A stretch of 64,000 bases of DNA from Pseudomonas aylmerensis (GCF_001702265.1 NZ_MAUE01000012.1:480001-544000); one strand, 5' to 3'. Counted from the stretch's first letter, positions 37,362 to 46,277 are shown. Numbers and translations: made by a program. The notes: a model not told the origin generated them from the letters alone.

Positions 37362-37445
37362 GGAGGCAGATGCACACACTTTTTCGCTCTCGAGCGTTCC
37401 AGCTGGCGCATTTGCCTTAAGTCCACTTGAAGTAAGGGTAATGAC

Positions 37446-38777
37446 ATGAAGAAGGCAAAGCTAAGCCTCGCCTGGCAGATCCTCATCGGTTTGGTGCTGG
37501 GGATTGCAATCGGTGCAGTGCTCAACCATTTCAGTGCTGAAAAGGCCTGGTGGATCAGCAATGTGTTGCAGCCAGCGGGCGATATCTTTATCCGCCTGAT
37601 CAAGATGATCGTGATCCCGATTGTGATTTCTTCGCTGATCGTCGGCATTGCCGGGGTCGGTGACGCGAAAAAGCTCGGGCGTATCGGTGTCAAAACCATC
37701 CTTTACTTTGAAGTGGTCACCACCATCGCCATCGTGGTCGGCCTGTTGCTGGCCAACCTGTTCCACCCCGGTGCCGGTATCGACATGAGTACCCTGGGCA
37801 CCGTCGATATCTCCAAGTACACCGCCACCGCTGCCGAAGTGCAGCATGAGCATGCGTTTATCCAGACCATCCTCAACCTGATCCCGTCGAACATCTTCGC
37901 CGCCGTCGCCCGTGGCGAAATGCTGCCGATCATCTTCTTCTCCGTGCTGTTCGGCCTCGGTTTGTCGAGCCTCAAGCCGGAGCTGCGCGAGCCGCTGGTG
38001 ACCATGTTCCAGGGCGTGTCCGAGAGCATGTTCAAAGTCACCCACATGATCATGAAATACGCCCCTATCGGTGTATTCGCGCTGATCGCGGTGACTGTCG
38101 CCAACTTCGGCTTCGCCTCCCTGCTGCCGCTTGCCAAGCTGGTGATCCTGGTTTACGTGGCCATCCTGTTCTTCGCCTTCGCGGTGCTGGGCTTGATCGC
38201 ACGCCTGTTCGGCTTTTCGATCCTCAAGCTGATGCGTATCTTCAAGGATGAGCTGGTGCTGGCCTACTCCACCGCCAGCTCCGAAACCGTGCTGCCACGG
38301 GTGATCGAGAAGATGGAAGCCTACGGCGCGCCGAAGGCTATCTGCAGCTTCGTAGTACCGACCGGCTACTCGTTCAACCTGGATGGCTCGACCCTGTACC
38401 AGAGCATCGCGGCGATCTTTATCGCCCAGCTGTATGGCATCGACCTGTCGATCGGCCAGCAACTGATGCTGGTGCTGACCCTGATGGTCACTTCCAAAGG
38501 CATCGCCGGCGTGCCGGGCGTGTCCTTCGTGGTGCTGCTGGCCACTCTGGGCAGCGTGGGTATTCCGCTGGAAGGCTTGGCGTTCATCGCCGGTGTCGAC
38601 CGCATCATGGACATGGCGCGCACCGCGCTCAACGTGATCGGCAACGCGCTGGCCGTGCTGGTGATCTCGCGTTGGGAAGGCATGTACGACGACGCCAAGG
38701 GCGAGCGCTACTGGAACTCCCTGCCGCACTGGCGCAGCAAGCAGGCGCTGCCGGCCGGCGAGACCAGCCGCGGCTGA
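37446..38777 (+). CDS. gltP: glutamate/aspartate:proton symporter (DAACS family)
   Basis: Takes up C4/C5 dicarboxylic amino acids or acids, driven by H+ or Na+. The 443-residue protein has the full family layout with about eight helices and two re-entrant loops. The conserved serine-rich stretch is 'AYSTASSETVLPRV' (about 275-288), the substrate/cation motif is 'GYSFNLDGSTLYQ' (about 309-321), and 'TSKGIAGVPG' follows. A GAAGTAAGGG ribosome binding region precedes the ATG. Closest match is GltP, but a DctA-like substrate range is possible. Confidence 0.92.
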   Translation: MKKAKLSLAWQILIGLVLGIAIGAVLNHFSAEKAWWISNVLQPAGDIFIRLIKMIVIPIVISSLIVGIAGVGDAKKLGRIGVKTILYFEVVTTIAIVVGLLLANLFHPGAGIDMSTLGTVDISKYTATAAEVQHEHAFIQTILNLIPSNIFAAVARGEMLPIIFFSVLFGLGLSSLKPELREPLVTMFQGVSESMFKVTHMIMKYAPIGVFALIAVTVANFGFASLLPLAKLVILVYVAILFFAFAVLGLIARLFGFSILKLMRIFKDELVLAYSTASSETVLPRVIEKMEAYGAPKAICSFVVPTGYSFNLDGSTLYQSIAAIFIAQLYGIDLSIGQQLMLVLTLMVTSKGIAGVPGVSFVVLLATLGSVGIPLEGLAFIAGVDRIMDMARTALNVIGNALAVLVISRWEGMYDDAKGERYWNSLPHWRSKQALPAGETSRG

Positions 38778-38793
38778 TGCAGGCGTGATCTGA

Positions 38794-38822
38794 ACAAACC
38801 CCGGGAAATCCGGGGTTTGTCG
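38794..38822 (+). terminator. Rho-independent terminator after gltP
   Basis: CAAACCCCGG-GAAAT-CCGGGGTTTG forms a strong stem 17 bp after the gltP stop, followed by TCGTTT. Confidence 0.8.
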
Positions 38823-38872
38823 TTTCTGCCAGCCCCGCTATCATTCGCCCCATCTTTCGGGGGATTCAACTG

Positions 38873-40102
38873 ATGCTCAATGGCCTGTGGCTTGGCTTCT
38901 TTGTCGTGGCAATGGTGTCAGCACTGGTGCAATGGCTGGTCGGCGGTAACGCCGGGATTTTTGCAGCGATGGTGGAAAGTATTTTCGCCATGGCCAAATT
39001 GTCGGTGGAAGTGATGGTGCTGCTGTTTGGCACGCTCACGTTGTGGCTGGGCTTTCTGCGCATCGCCGAAAAAGCCGGGATCGTCGACTGGCTGGCCAAG
39101 GCCCTCGGCCCACTGTTTCGTCGCCTGATGCCGGAGGTGCCCGCCGGTCACCCTGCCATCGGCCTGATCACGCTCAACTTCGCCGCCAATGGCCTGGGCC
39201 TGGACAACGCTGCGACGCCTATCGGCCTCAAGGCCATGAAGGCGCTGCAGGAACTCAATCCCATCCCAAACACCGCGAGCAACGCGCAGATCCTGTTCCT
39301 GGTGCTCAACGCGTCCTCGCTGACGCTGTTGCCGGTGACGATCTTCATGTACCGCGCCCAGCAAGGCGCCGCGGACCCGACGCTGGTGTTCCTGCCGATC
39401 CTGCTGGCGACCAGCGCGTCGACCCTGGTGGGCCTGCTGTCGGTGGCGGTGATGCAGCGGCTGCGGCTGTGGGACCCGGTGGTGCTGGCGTACCTGATTC
39501 CGGGCGCGCTGGTGCTGGGCGGTTTCATGGCATTGCTGGCGACATTGTCTGCCACCGCGTTGGCGGGGTTGTCGTCGATCCTCGGTAACCTCACGTTGTT
39601 CGGCCTGATCATGCTGTTCCTGGTGATTGGCGCGTTGCGCAAGGTCAAGGTGTACGAGGCGTTTGTCGAAGGTGCCAAAGAAGGCTTCGACGTCGCCAAG
39701 AACCTGCTGCCGTATTTGGTGGCGATGCTGTGCGCCGTGGGCGTGCTGCGTGCTTCCGGGGCGTTGGATTTCGGCCTGGAAGGCATTCGCCATCTGGTCG
39801 CCTGGACCGGGATGGACACACGCTTTGTCGACGCGTTGCCGACGGCGATGGTCAAGCCGTTCTCAGGCAGCGCCGCTCGGGCGATGCTGATCGAGACCAT
39901 GCAGACACAGGGCGTGGACAGCTTCCCGGCGTTGGTGGCGGCGACGATTCAGGGCAGTACCGAGACCACCTTCTATGTGCTGGCGGTGTACTTCGGCTCG
40001 GTCGGCATCCAGCGCGCGCGGCATGCGGTGGGGTGTGCGTTGCTGGCGGAGTTGGCCGGCGTGGTGGCGGCGATTGCGGTGTGCTACTGGTTCTTTGGCT
40101 AA
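38873..40102 (+). CDS. SpmA/SpmB-like nucleoside-recognition membrane protein
   Basis: A 409-residue inner-membrane protein with about ten hydrophobic segments. Two gate-type (nucleoside recognition) domains are visible, about 45-165 and 270-400, resembling SpmA and SpmB of Bacillus fused into one chain; 'NFAANGLGLDNAATPIGLKAM' (about 101-121) and 'TIQGSTETTFYVLAVYFGSVG' are the conserved parts. Called 'spore maturation protein' in databases, but pseudomonads do not sporulate, so a transport role is more likely. Substrate unknown. Confidence 0.85.
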   Translation: MLNGLWLGFFVVAMVSALVQWLVGGNAGIFAAMVESIFAMAKLSVEVMVLLFGTLTLWLGFLRIAEKAGIVDWLAKALGPLFRRLMPEVPAGHPAIGLITLNFAANGLGLDNAATPIGLKAMKALQELNPIPNTASNAQILFLVLNASSLTLLPVTIFMYRAQQGAADPTLVFLPILLATSASTLVGLLSVAVMQRLRLWDPVVLAYLIPGALVLGGFMALLATLSATALAGLSSILGNLTLFGLIMLFLVIGALRKVKVYEAFVEGAKEGFDVAKNLLPYLVAMLCAVGVLRASGALDFGLEGIRHLVAWTGMDTRFVDALPTAMVKPFSGSAARAMLIETMQTQGVDSFPALVAATIQGSTETTFYVLAVYFGSVGIQRARHAVGCALLAELAGVVAAIAVCYWFFG

Positions 40103-40106
40103 TACC

Positions 40107-40177
40107 GCTATTGCAGGCCGGCTCCCACTCAGAATGTATTCACCGTTCAAATGTGGGAGCGGGCTTGCCCGCGAAGA
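40107..40177. repeat. REP pair, convergent intergenic
   Basis: A 71-bp imperfect palindrome with arms around TTGCAGGCCGGCTCCCAC and GTGGGAGCGGGCTTGCCCGC, between the SpmAB-like gene and the convergent lipoprotein gene. Left and right arms belong to different REP variants, so this may be a chimera of two subfamilies. Confidence 0.8.
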
Positions 40178-40182
40178 GGCTC

Positions 40183-40794
40183 TCAGCGTTTAGGAGCTGC
40201 ATTGCCCTGCTGCACCACCCAATCCACCACCTGCTTGTTCAACTGATCCCCCGCTTGCCCAAACCCGGCCACCACCGCCGACACCTTGGTGTCGCTTACC
40301 GGCTGGTGAATCTCAAAGCGGCGGCTGGCAATAATGCGCTGGTCACTGCCGCGTACCAGGCGTGCGTCGAGGCGTATCACCACCTCCACCGCACTGCCGC
40401 GATATTCACTCTGGAACGCCAGCAATTGCCCGCCCAACTCATAGTCGGACTGCAAGTTGGTGTCGTCGGTACTCAGCAGCGTCACTCGGCCATCGCGCTG
40501 GAAACCATCCATGAAGCGATTGCGCAGCAGCACCGGCGACGGATCGCTCCAGCGTGAGTTGGCGTAGCTGCTGATCAGGTCGCCATTGGGCACCACGGCA
40601 ATGCGTGGGCTGTCGAGGAATTCGCTGGTCTGCGGCTTGTTCACGCGCAGCGACCAGCTCACCGGAGTGCCCTGGCTCGCGGTCTGGCTCGAGGCCAGGC
40701 GGTACACGTCCGAAGGGTCGGCCTTGGGCAATATCGAGCATGCGCTGACCAGCGCCAGGGCCACGGGAATGATCAGTTGGTAAGCACGCTTCAT
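40183..40794 (-). CDS. ABC transport auxiliary lipoprotein (PqiC-like)
   Basis: Outer-membrane lipoprotein component of an MCE lipid transport system, 203 residues. The lipobox is LVSAC with Cys19. The mature protein has the PqiC/YmbA-type domain ('YRLASS', 'IAVVPNGDLISSYANSRWSDP', 'RFMDGFQRDGRVTLL'). The gene overlaps the MCE gene by 4 bp and ends the four-gene operon. Confidence 0.88.
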   Translation of the reverse strand: MKRAYQLIIPVALALVSACSILPKADPSDVYRLASSQTASQGTPVSWSLRVNKPQTSEFLDSPRIAVVPNGDLISSYANSRWSDPSPVLLRNRFMDGFQRDGRVTLLSTDDTNLQSDYELGGQLLAFQSEYRGSAVEVVIRLDARLVRGSDQRIIASRRFEIHQPVSDTKVSAVVAGFGQAGDQLNKQVVDWVVQQGNAAPKR

Positions 40795-41729
40795 GGCGTG
40801 AACTCCTTGTTCTTGTCGCTGCCCAGCAGGTAGCCGCTGGGGTTGGCTTCCAGGCGGCGAGAGATGGCACGCAGCGAGCCGAGGGTCTCACGCAGTTCGC
40901 GCACGGCCGGCGCCAGTTCGTTGAGGCCCTGCATGCCGCTGTTCACCGAGTCCTTGTTGTTGGTCAGCAAGGTGTTGATGGTCGCGGTGCTTTGCTCCAG
41001 GGATTTCATCGCCTGCTCGGCGCTGCCGAAGGCCTGTTTGCCTTGGTCGTTGAGCAGGCCGTTGGCGTTGCGCATCAGCGTGGTGGTTTGCTCGAGCGCG
41101 GCGCTGGCCTGCTTGCTCACCTGCATCAGTTGCTGCATCACCACCTTGATATCGCCGCGCTGGTCGGCGATGGCGCCGGTGGTTTGCTGCAGATTGTCCA
41201 GGGTGTTGCTCAGGCGTTCGACGTTTTCCCGCGAGAACATGTGGTTGGCGTTGTGCAGCAGCAGGTTGATGCTGGTCATCAGGTCGTTGCTGTTATTCAG
41301 CAGGCGGGCAATCGGCGAGGGCGAAGCGATAATCTCCGGCAGGTTGCCGTCCTTGCCCTTGAGTTCCGGGCTTTGTGGCGTGCCCCCGCTGAGCTGGATG
41401 ATCGAGGTACCGGTGATGCCGGTCAGGGCGAGCTTGGCCTGCGTGTCTTCCTTGATCGGCGTCTGGCCGGCCAGGCGGATGCGCGCCAGCACCCGGCGCG
41501 GGTCGTTGGGGTCCAGGCGCAGGCTGATCACATCGCCGACCTTGATTCCGCTGTATTGCACCGAACTGCCCTGGGACAGGCCGCTGACCGCCTCGTTGAA
41601 GATCACTTCGTAATCCTGGAAGGCCGTATCGACGCTGGACTTGGCCAGCCACAGGCCGAACAGCATCGCGCCGACCACCACGATCACGCTGAACAGACCG
41701 ATCATCACATGATGGGCTCGGGTTTCCAT
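40791..41729 (-). CDS. MlaD/MCE-domain lipid transport protein
   Basis: Periplasmic substrate-binding component of 312 residues. One N-terminal membrane anchor (about 8-27) is followed by a single MCE domain (about 35-120, 'AVSGLSQGSSVQYSGIKVGDVISLRLDPNDP') and a long helical tail (about 150-300) that could form a shaft across the periplasm. The ATG ending at 41729 (METRAHHVMIGLF) is chosen; the 61-residue extension is overlap artefact. Starts 1 bp after the ATPase stop. Confidence 0.9.
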   Translation of the reverse strand: METRAHHVMIGLFSVIVVVGAMLFGLWLAKSSVDTAFQDYEVIFNEAVSGLSQGSSVQYSGIKVGDVISLRLDPNDPRRVLARIRLAGQTPIKEDTQAKLALTGITGTSIIQLSGGTPQSPELKGKDGNLPEIIASPSPIARLLNNSNDLMTSINLLLHNANHMFSRENVERLSNTLDNLQQTTGAIADQRGDIKVVMQQLMQVSKQASAALEQTTTLMRNANGLLNDQGKQAFGSAEQAMKSLEQSTATINTLLTNNKDSVNSGMQGLNELAPAVRELRETLGSLRAISRRLEANPSGYLLGSDKNKEFTP

Positions 41730-41730
41730 G

Positions 41731-42534
41731 TCATACCTCGTTGAGCGGTTGAGCGGCATCCAATGCCGCGCGGCCCCGGGGGCCGTGGAAGTATTCGTGA
41801 ATCCAGGCGTCGTCCGTTTCCGAGACGACATCGATGGCATCGGCCACCAGCACTTTCTTCTGCGCCAGCACCGCCACGCGGTCGGTGATGGTGTAAAGCG
41901 TGTCGAGGTCATGGGTGACCAGGAACACGCTCAGGCCCAGCGCATCGCGCAGGGTCAGGATCAGTTGGTCGAATTGCGCCGCGCCGATCGGATCGAGGCC
42001 GGCGGTGGGTTCGTCGAGAAACAGGATGTCCGGGTCCAGCGCCAGCGCGCGGGCCAGGGCGGCGCGCTTGATCATGCCGCCGGACAGCGACGCCGGGTAT
42101 TTGTCGGCCGCCGACAGCGGCAGCCCGGCCAGGGCCAGCTTGACGGCAGCCAGGTGCTCGGCGTCGGCACGGCTGAGGCCGGCGTGTTCGATCAACGGCA
42201 GCGCGACGTTCTCGGTCACGGTCAGCGAGGAAAACAGCGCGCCCTTCTGGAACAGCACACCGAAGCGCCGTTCCACCTGCGAGCGCTCGTGTTCCGACAA
42301 GCTCGGCAGGTTCTTGCCGAATACCCGCACCTCGCCCGCGCTGGGGCGCCGCAGGCCGACGATGCTGCGCAAGAGCACCGACTTGCCGCTGCCGGAGCCG
42401 CCGACCACCGCGAGGATCTCGCCCTTGTACAAATCCAGGTCGAGGTTCTCGTGCACGCTCTGTTTGCCAAAGCGATTGCACAGGCCACGCACCTCAATCA
42501 CCGCCTCGGCGGGCGCACGGTGTAGACGACTCAC
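41731..42534 (-). CDS. MlaF-type ABC transporter ATP-binding protein
   Basis: ATPase of the MCE transporter, 267 residues. Walker A is GGSGSGKS (about 43-50), the signature is LSGGMIKR (about 147-154), and Walker B is 'DILFLDEPTAGLD'. The frame stays open far upstream, but the start is taken as the GTG ending at 42534, which overlaps the permease stop (GTGA), an arrangement that implies translational coupling. Confidence 0.9.
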   Translation of the reverse strand: MSRLHRAPAEAVIEVRGLCNRFGKQSVHENLDLDLYKGEILAVVGGSGSGKSVLLRSIVGLRRPSAGEVRVFGKNLPSLSEHERSQVERRFGVLFQKGALFSSLTVTENVALPLIEHAGLSRADAEHLAAVKLALAGLPLSAADKYPASLSGGMIKRAALARALALDPDILFLDEPTAGLDPIGAAQFDQLILTLRDALGLSVFLVTHDLDTLYTITDRVAVLAQKKVLVADAIDVVSETDDAWIHEYFHGPRGRAALDAAQPLNEV

Positions 42535-43679
42535 CAGCCCATCTCCATGAAGAACAGCGCGGCGACCGCATCCAGCACGATCACCACAAAGATCGATTGC
42601 ACCACGCTGGAGGTGGTGTGGGCGCCGACCGATTCGGCGCTGCCGCTGACCTTGAAGCCTTCCAGGCAACCGATGGCGGCAATCAGGAAGGCGAAGATCG
42701 GCGCCTTGACCATACCCACCAGGAAGTGCTGCACGCCAATGTCCGATTGCAGCAGCGAGAGGAACATCGCCGGCGAAATATCCAGGGCCACCGCGCACAC
42801 CACGCCGCCGCCGACGATGCCCGAGAGCATTGCCAGGAACGTGAGCATCGGCAGCGCCACCAGCAGCGCCAGTACCCGTGGCAACACCAGCAGCTCCATT
42901 GGGTCGAGGCCGAGGGTGCGGATCGCATCGATTTCCTCGTTGGCCTTCATCGAGCCGATTTGTGCGGTAAAGGCACTGGCGGTGCGGCCGGCAATCAGGA
43001 TCGCGGTGAGCAGCACGCCGAATTCGCGCAGGAACGAGAACGCCACCAGGTCCACGGTGAAAATCGTCGCGCCAAAACTCTTGAGGACCGTGGCCCCAAG
43101 GAACGCCACCACGGCGCCGACCAGAAAGGTGAGCAAGGCGACGATGGGGGCGGCGTCGAGGCCGACCTGTTCGAGGTGCGCAACCATCGGCGTCAGGCGC
43201 CAGCGCTTGGGCCGGAAGATGCCGCGAGCGAAGGTTTCGAGGATCAGGCCGATGAAGCCCAGCAGTTTCTTGCTGTCCTGCCAGACCGTGTCCACCGCGC
43301 GCCCGATACGCGCCAGCACCTGGATGCCGGCGGTTTCTTCCGGGGCTTTGTCTGGCACACAAAAGTCATTGAGGGAGCGGTAGACGGTCTTGAGCAGTGC
43401 GCGGTCGGCAGCGCTGAGGCTGCAGTCGGTCTGCTCGGCGGATTGCTCGATGCGGTCGGGCCCCAGCAGCTCCACCAGCAGCGAGGCACCGGCAGTATCC
43501 AGGGCGCCGAGGCCGTTGAGGTCAATGCGCGCGCCGGCGTCGTATTGGCCGTCGAGTTTGTCGGAAAGCTTTTTCAGGCTGGCGTAGTGGGCAAGCGTCC
43601 AGTCCCCCGTAATCCTGAGTAACGGAGGGGCGGTAGACGTATCGAGATGGGCGGCGCCGGCCGTTGTGCTGCTGGTCAT
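42531..43679 (-). CDS. MlaE-type permease with N-terminal STAS-like domain
   Basis: Inner-membrane permease of 382 residues. The first ~110 residues resemble a STAS/anti-sigma-antagonist fold ('LRITGDWTLAHYASLKKL...IDLNGLGALDTAGASLLVELLG'), while the rest is a MlaE permease with five to six helices and 'FGATIFTVDLVAFSFLREFGVLL'. The ATG ending at 43679 behind CGGAGCTT is preferred over a GTG nine codons upstream. In E. coli the STAS component (MlaB) is separate, so this is a fusion. Confidence 0.9.
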   Translation of the reverse strand: MTSSTTAGAAHLDTSTAPPLLRITGDWTLAHYASLKKLSDKLDGQYDAGARIDLNGLGALDTAGASLLVELLGPDRIEQSAEQTDCSLSAADRALLKTVYRSLNDFCVPDKAPEETAGIQVLARIGRAVDTVWQDSKKLLGFIGLILETFARGIFRPKRWRLTPMVAHLEQVGLDAAPIVALLTFLVGAVVAFLGATVLKSFGATIFTVDLVAFSFLREFGVLLTAILIAGRTASAFTAQIGSMKANEEIDAIRTLGLDPMELLVLPRVLALLVALPMLTFLAMLSGIVGGGVVCAVALDISPAMFLSLLQSDIGVQHFLVGMVKAPIFAFLIAAIGCLEGFKVSGSAESVGAHTTSSVVQSIFVVIVLDAVAALFFMEMGW

Positions 43680-43733
43680 AAGCTCCGAGCTTGTCTGGCT
43701 ATCCACAATTGCTACGTAATAGCACGAACCGGC

Positions 43734-44765
43734 CTACTTTGGGTTGTCCGTTTGTGCTGCGTCCGCCACTTTGAAGCGCAGGACGCCGATCACTTGCCCG
43801 TCCTCGGTCAGCACCTGCACTTGCCAGCGGCCTACCGCGTCAGCCGGGAAATTCTGCTTATGGGTCCAGGCGCGATAGCCTTCCTTGCGCCCGCCGTGGA
43901 TATCCAGGGCGATGCGGTCGACTTCTTTGCCATTGAATTTCCACACATGGTAGATGCGCTCATCCAGCCCGCGCGGCGCATTGATCGCCGTGTAGGCGTA
44001 CAGCCCGCCGCTGCGCAGCTGGGCGGCAGTGACTTCTTTGAGATCGTCACCCGGCGTGCGGTCTTGCAATTGTGTGCTGATGGCCACTTCGGTCATCCAC
44101 AGGGTGGCCGGCGGCACCCAACTGCGCAGGAACCAACCGGCGCAGCCGATAGCGGCGGTGACCCCCAGCAGCATCGCCCAGCCCTTGAGGCTGCGCAGCG
44201 GCAGGCTTACCGCCAGGCTTGGAATCGACAACGCCATGGCCACGCCGAGGGCGAGCTTGTAACTTTCGGCGGTGGTCAGGTGCAGGATGATCGGCAGCGC
44301 GGTGAGCAGCGCGGCGAACAGGGTCAGGGTGTGCAACGCCAGGAACAGCGAGCGCTTGGGCGCCAGCCACTTGTAGTAGAGCGGGTCGGTGATCGACACC
44401 AGCGCTGCAGCGCCGAGCAGGCCAGTGAACACCGACTGCCCGCTGTTCCAGGCGGTGGTGACGAAAAAGAACGGCAGCACAAAAAACAGACTTTCCTGGT
44501 GGATCATCTGTGTCGCGTAGCGCAGCAAGGGTTCGGGGATTTCGCGCTTGAAGACTTTGGTGAACAGCTGGGTAAAGCTGTTTTCGAGCATCAGCCACAG
44601 CCAGCTCACCAGCATGATCACTGCGATCCAGCTGGCCATGCCCTGCTGGCGATCCACCAGGATGAAGCTGCACACACCCGAGATAAACCCGCCGAGTGCA
44701 ATCACCCCTGGGTAGCGCTTCATCAGTTCGAGGACGCGCTGGATAAGACGGGTCAGGTTTGGCAT
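43734..44765 (-). CDS. DUF5924/DUF2914 family membrane protein
   Basis: A 343-residue protein with about seven to eight hydrophobic segments in residues 18-230 and a soluble C-terminal domain (about 240-335, 'HVWKFNGKEVDRIALDIHGGRKEGYRAWTHKQNF...GRWQVQVLTEDGQVIG') of the DUF2914 type. The C-terminal domain looks like a beta-sandwich that may sit in the periplasm. Function unknown; the assignment relies on my memory of these families. Confidence 0.75.
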   Translation of the reverse strand: MPNLTRLIQRVLELMKRYPGVIALGGFISGVCSFILVDRQQGMASWIAVIMLVSWLWLMLENSFTQLFTKVFKREIPEPLLRYATQMIHQESLFFVLPFFFVTTAWNSGQSVFTGLLGAAALVSITDPLYYKWLAPKRSLFLALHTLTLFAALLTALPIILHLTTAESYKLALGVAMALSIPSLAVSLPLRSLKGWAMLLGVTAAIGCAGWFLRSWVPPATLWMTEVAISTQLQDRTPGDDLKEVTAAQLRSGGLYAYTAINAPRGLDERIYHVWKFNGKEVDRIALDIHGGRKEGYRAWTHKQNFPADAVGRWQVQVLTEDGQVIGVLRFKVADAAQTDNPK

Positions 44766-44837
44766 TCGGCAGTTCGCAGTCTTTGTAGGAAAAAATCCCA
44801 GACAGAATAACGTCTTAGCCCTGGGTTCGGTGCCTCA

Positions 44838-46220
44838 TTACGCGACTCGTTTGCGATAAACCCGCACGCCGATCAACACAATGGCGATCAGCCCGAGCAG
44901 GCCGGCACCGATCCAGCTGAGCATGTCGTAGCTCAGCAGCGGCTTCTCGATGCGCCAGTAGCCCGGTTGCTTGAAGACCTCGCGCATCGCCTGGTTGGTC
45001 TGGTCCAGGCTCACGGCCTTGATCCGTTTGACCGGGTCGCTGAAGTGCCCATTGTGGTAATCGCCCGAGGCGCTCCAGTAATAATCGGCCAGGGCGCTGT
45101 TGCCCTGCACGGCCCAGGCCTGGCGGGCGACGGCGGCCTGCTGGAGGCGACTGAACACGGCAGGGTCGAGGCCGTCCTTGAGCAGTTGCGCCTTGAGCGC
45201 TTGCAACACGTGTTCGGCTTCGGGGAGATTTTCTCGCTCGAGGTCGGCATTCAGGCTGAGGAAACCGACGCCGCCGAGCACTTCGCGCTCGCTCCATGGG
45301 CCGTAGGACAAGGCGTGCTTGAGCCGTAGTTGGCGGTACAGCGCCCAGTCGAGGTAGTCCTTGAGCAGGTCGTAGGTTTCATCATGCTGGTCATCCAGCA
45401 CCGGCTCGGGGAACAGCCAGTGCAGCTTGGCGCTGTCGCCGACCCAACCGTGGATCAGCTCGCGATGGCTGGCGGCGGCGTGCTGGATGTCCGGCAGCGC
45501 CAAATGCTCGCTGGGCTCCACCGGCTCAAGTTGGCCGTAAGTGCGCTCCAGGTAGGCGGGCAGCAGTTTGTCGAGGTCGCCGACGATGATCAGCGTCATG
45601 TTGTTGGGCGCGTACCAGTTTTTGCGCAGGCTCTCCAACTGGTCGCGAGTCAGCTGATTGACCTCGGCGCGTTCGGCACATTTGAGCCCCAGTTCGACGG
45701 CCAGTTGATTGCTGGCGGTGTGGCCCAGGTCCTGGCGGTCGAGCAGGCGTTGCAGGTGTGAGTAATGACCACCATCCTCGCGCTCCACCACCTGCTTGGC
45801 TGCCTGGATGTTGGCGTCGGTCAGTTCGGTGCGGGTGATGATCGCCAGCAGCAGGTCGAGCACCTTGCGCTGGTTTTGCGCGGGGGCTTCGATCACGAAG
45901 GTGGTGTCGGCATTGCTGGTGTAGGCGTTCCACTCGCCGCCCAGGGCCTGCATGCGGTCTTCCAGTTCGCCTTCGCCGCCGCCGTCGAGGCCGCTGAACA
46001 GCAAGTGTTCGAGCAGGTGCGGCAGCTCCTTGTCTTCGCAACTGAAGTCATCCAGGCCTACACCGACCACCAGTCGGATCGCCACGTGCCCGCGCTCGGT
46101 GCCCGGCTTGAGCAGCAATTGCAGGCCATTGGGCAAGGTGTAGCCCTCGACTTGCAGGCGGTCAAAGGCAAAGGCATGGGCGGAACCCATGAGCAGGCAA
46201 GCGAATAACAGGCGACGCAT
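44838..46220 (-). CDS. M16 family zinc peptidase with C-terminal membrane anchor
   Basis: Predicted periplasmic insulinase-type peptidase, 460 residues, with a signal peptide (about 1-18). The inverted zinc motif HLLEH (His68, Glu71, His72) is present, with the distal Glu in 'AAKQVVERED' (about 142-151). The catalytic M16 domain and an inactive-type second half ('LTRDQLESLRKNWYAPNNMTLIIVGDL') follow. Unusually, a membrane helix (about 432-453) then a basic tail KRVA ends the chain, suggesting anchoring in the inner membrane facing the periplasm. Confidence 0.88.
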   Translation of the reverse strand: MRRLLFACLLMGSAHAFAFDRLQVEGYTLPNGLQLLLKPGTERGHVAIRLVVGVGLDDFSCEDKELPHLLEHLLFSGLDGGGEGELEDRMQALGGEWNAYTSNADTTFVIEAPAQNQRKVLDLLLAIITRTELTDANIQAAKQVVEREDGGHYSHLQRLLDRQDLGHTASNQLAVELGLKCAERAEVNQLTRDQLESLRKNWYAPNNMTLIIVGDLDKLLPAYLERTYGQLEPVEPSEHLALPDIQHAAASHRELIHGWVGDSAKLHWLFPEPVLDDQHDETYDLLKDYLDWALYRQLRLKHALSYGPWSEREVLGGVGFLSLNADLERENLPEAEHVLQALKAQLLKDGLDPAVFSRLQQAAVARQAWAVQGNSALADYYWSASGDYHNGHFSDPVKRIKAVSLDQTNQAMREVFKQPGYWRIEKPLLSYDMLSWIGAGLLGLIAIVLIGVRVYRKRVA

Positions 46221-46277
46221 AACAAGCTTCCTGGCGTGTGAGGTCAGTTTTAACTGACTTCACGCGCCATCATCCGT

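Larger units (their letters stand above)
36719..37445. other. long intergenic region before gltP
   Basis: A 727-bp stretch without a recognised gene. It holds the terminator hairpins at 36761-36812; about 400 bp in which I find nothing convincing; a sigma-70-like plus-strand promoter (TTGAAC 37202-37207, 16-nt spacer, TATTAT 37224-37229) that would give gltP a ~210-nt leader; a minus-strand terminator near 37231-37257; and a small minus-strand ORF. Unusually long for this compact region. Confidence 0.6.

Noticed and set aside
42535..43362. Extended upstream start for the MCE-transporter ATPase frame
   Set aside because: The extension is antisense-like sequence overlapping the permease; the GTG at 42534 overlapping the permease stop is the natural start.
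44766..44837. Possible terminator or small gene between the DUF5924 and M16 genes
   Set aside because: The 72-bp gap holds no convincing hairpin with a T-run and no ORF with a ribosome binding site.
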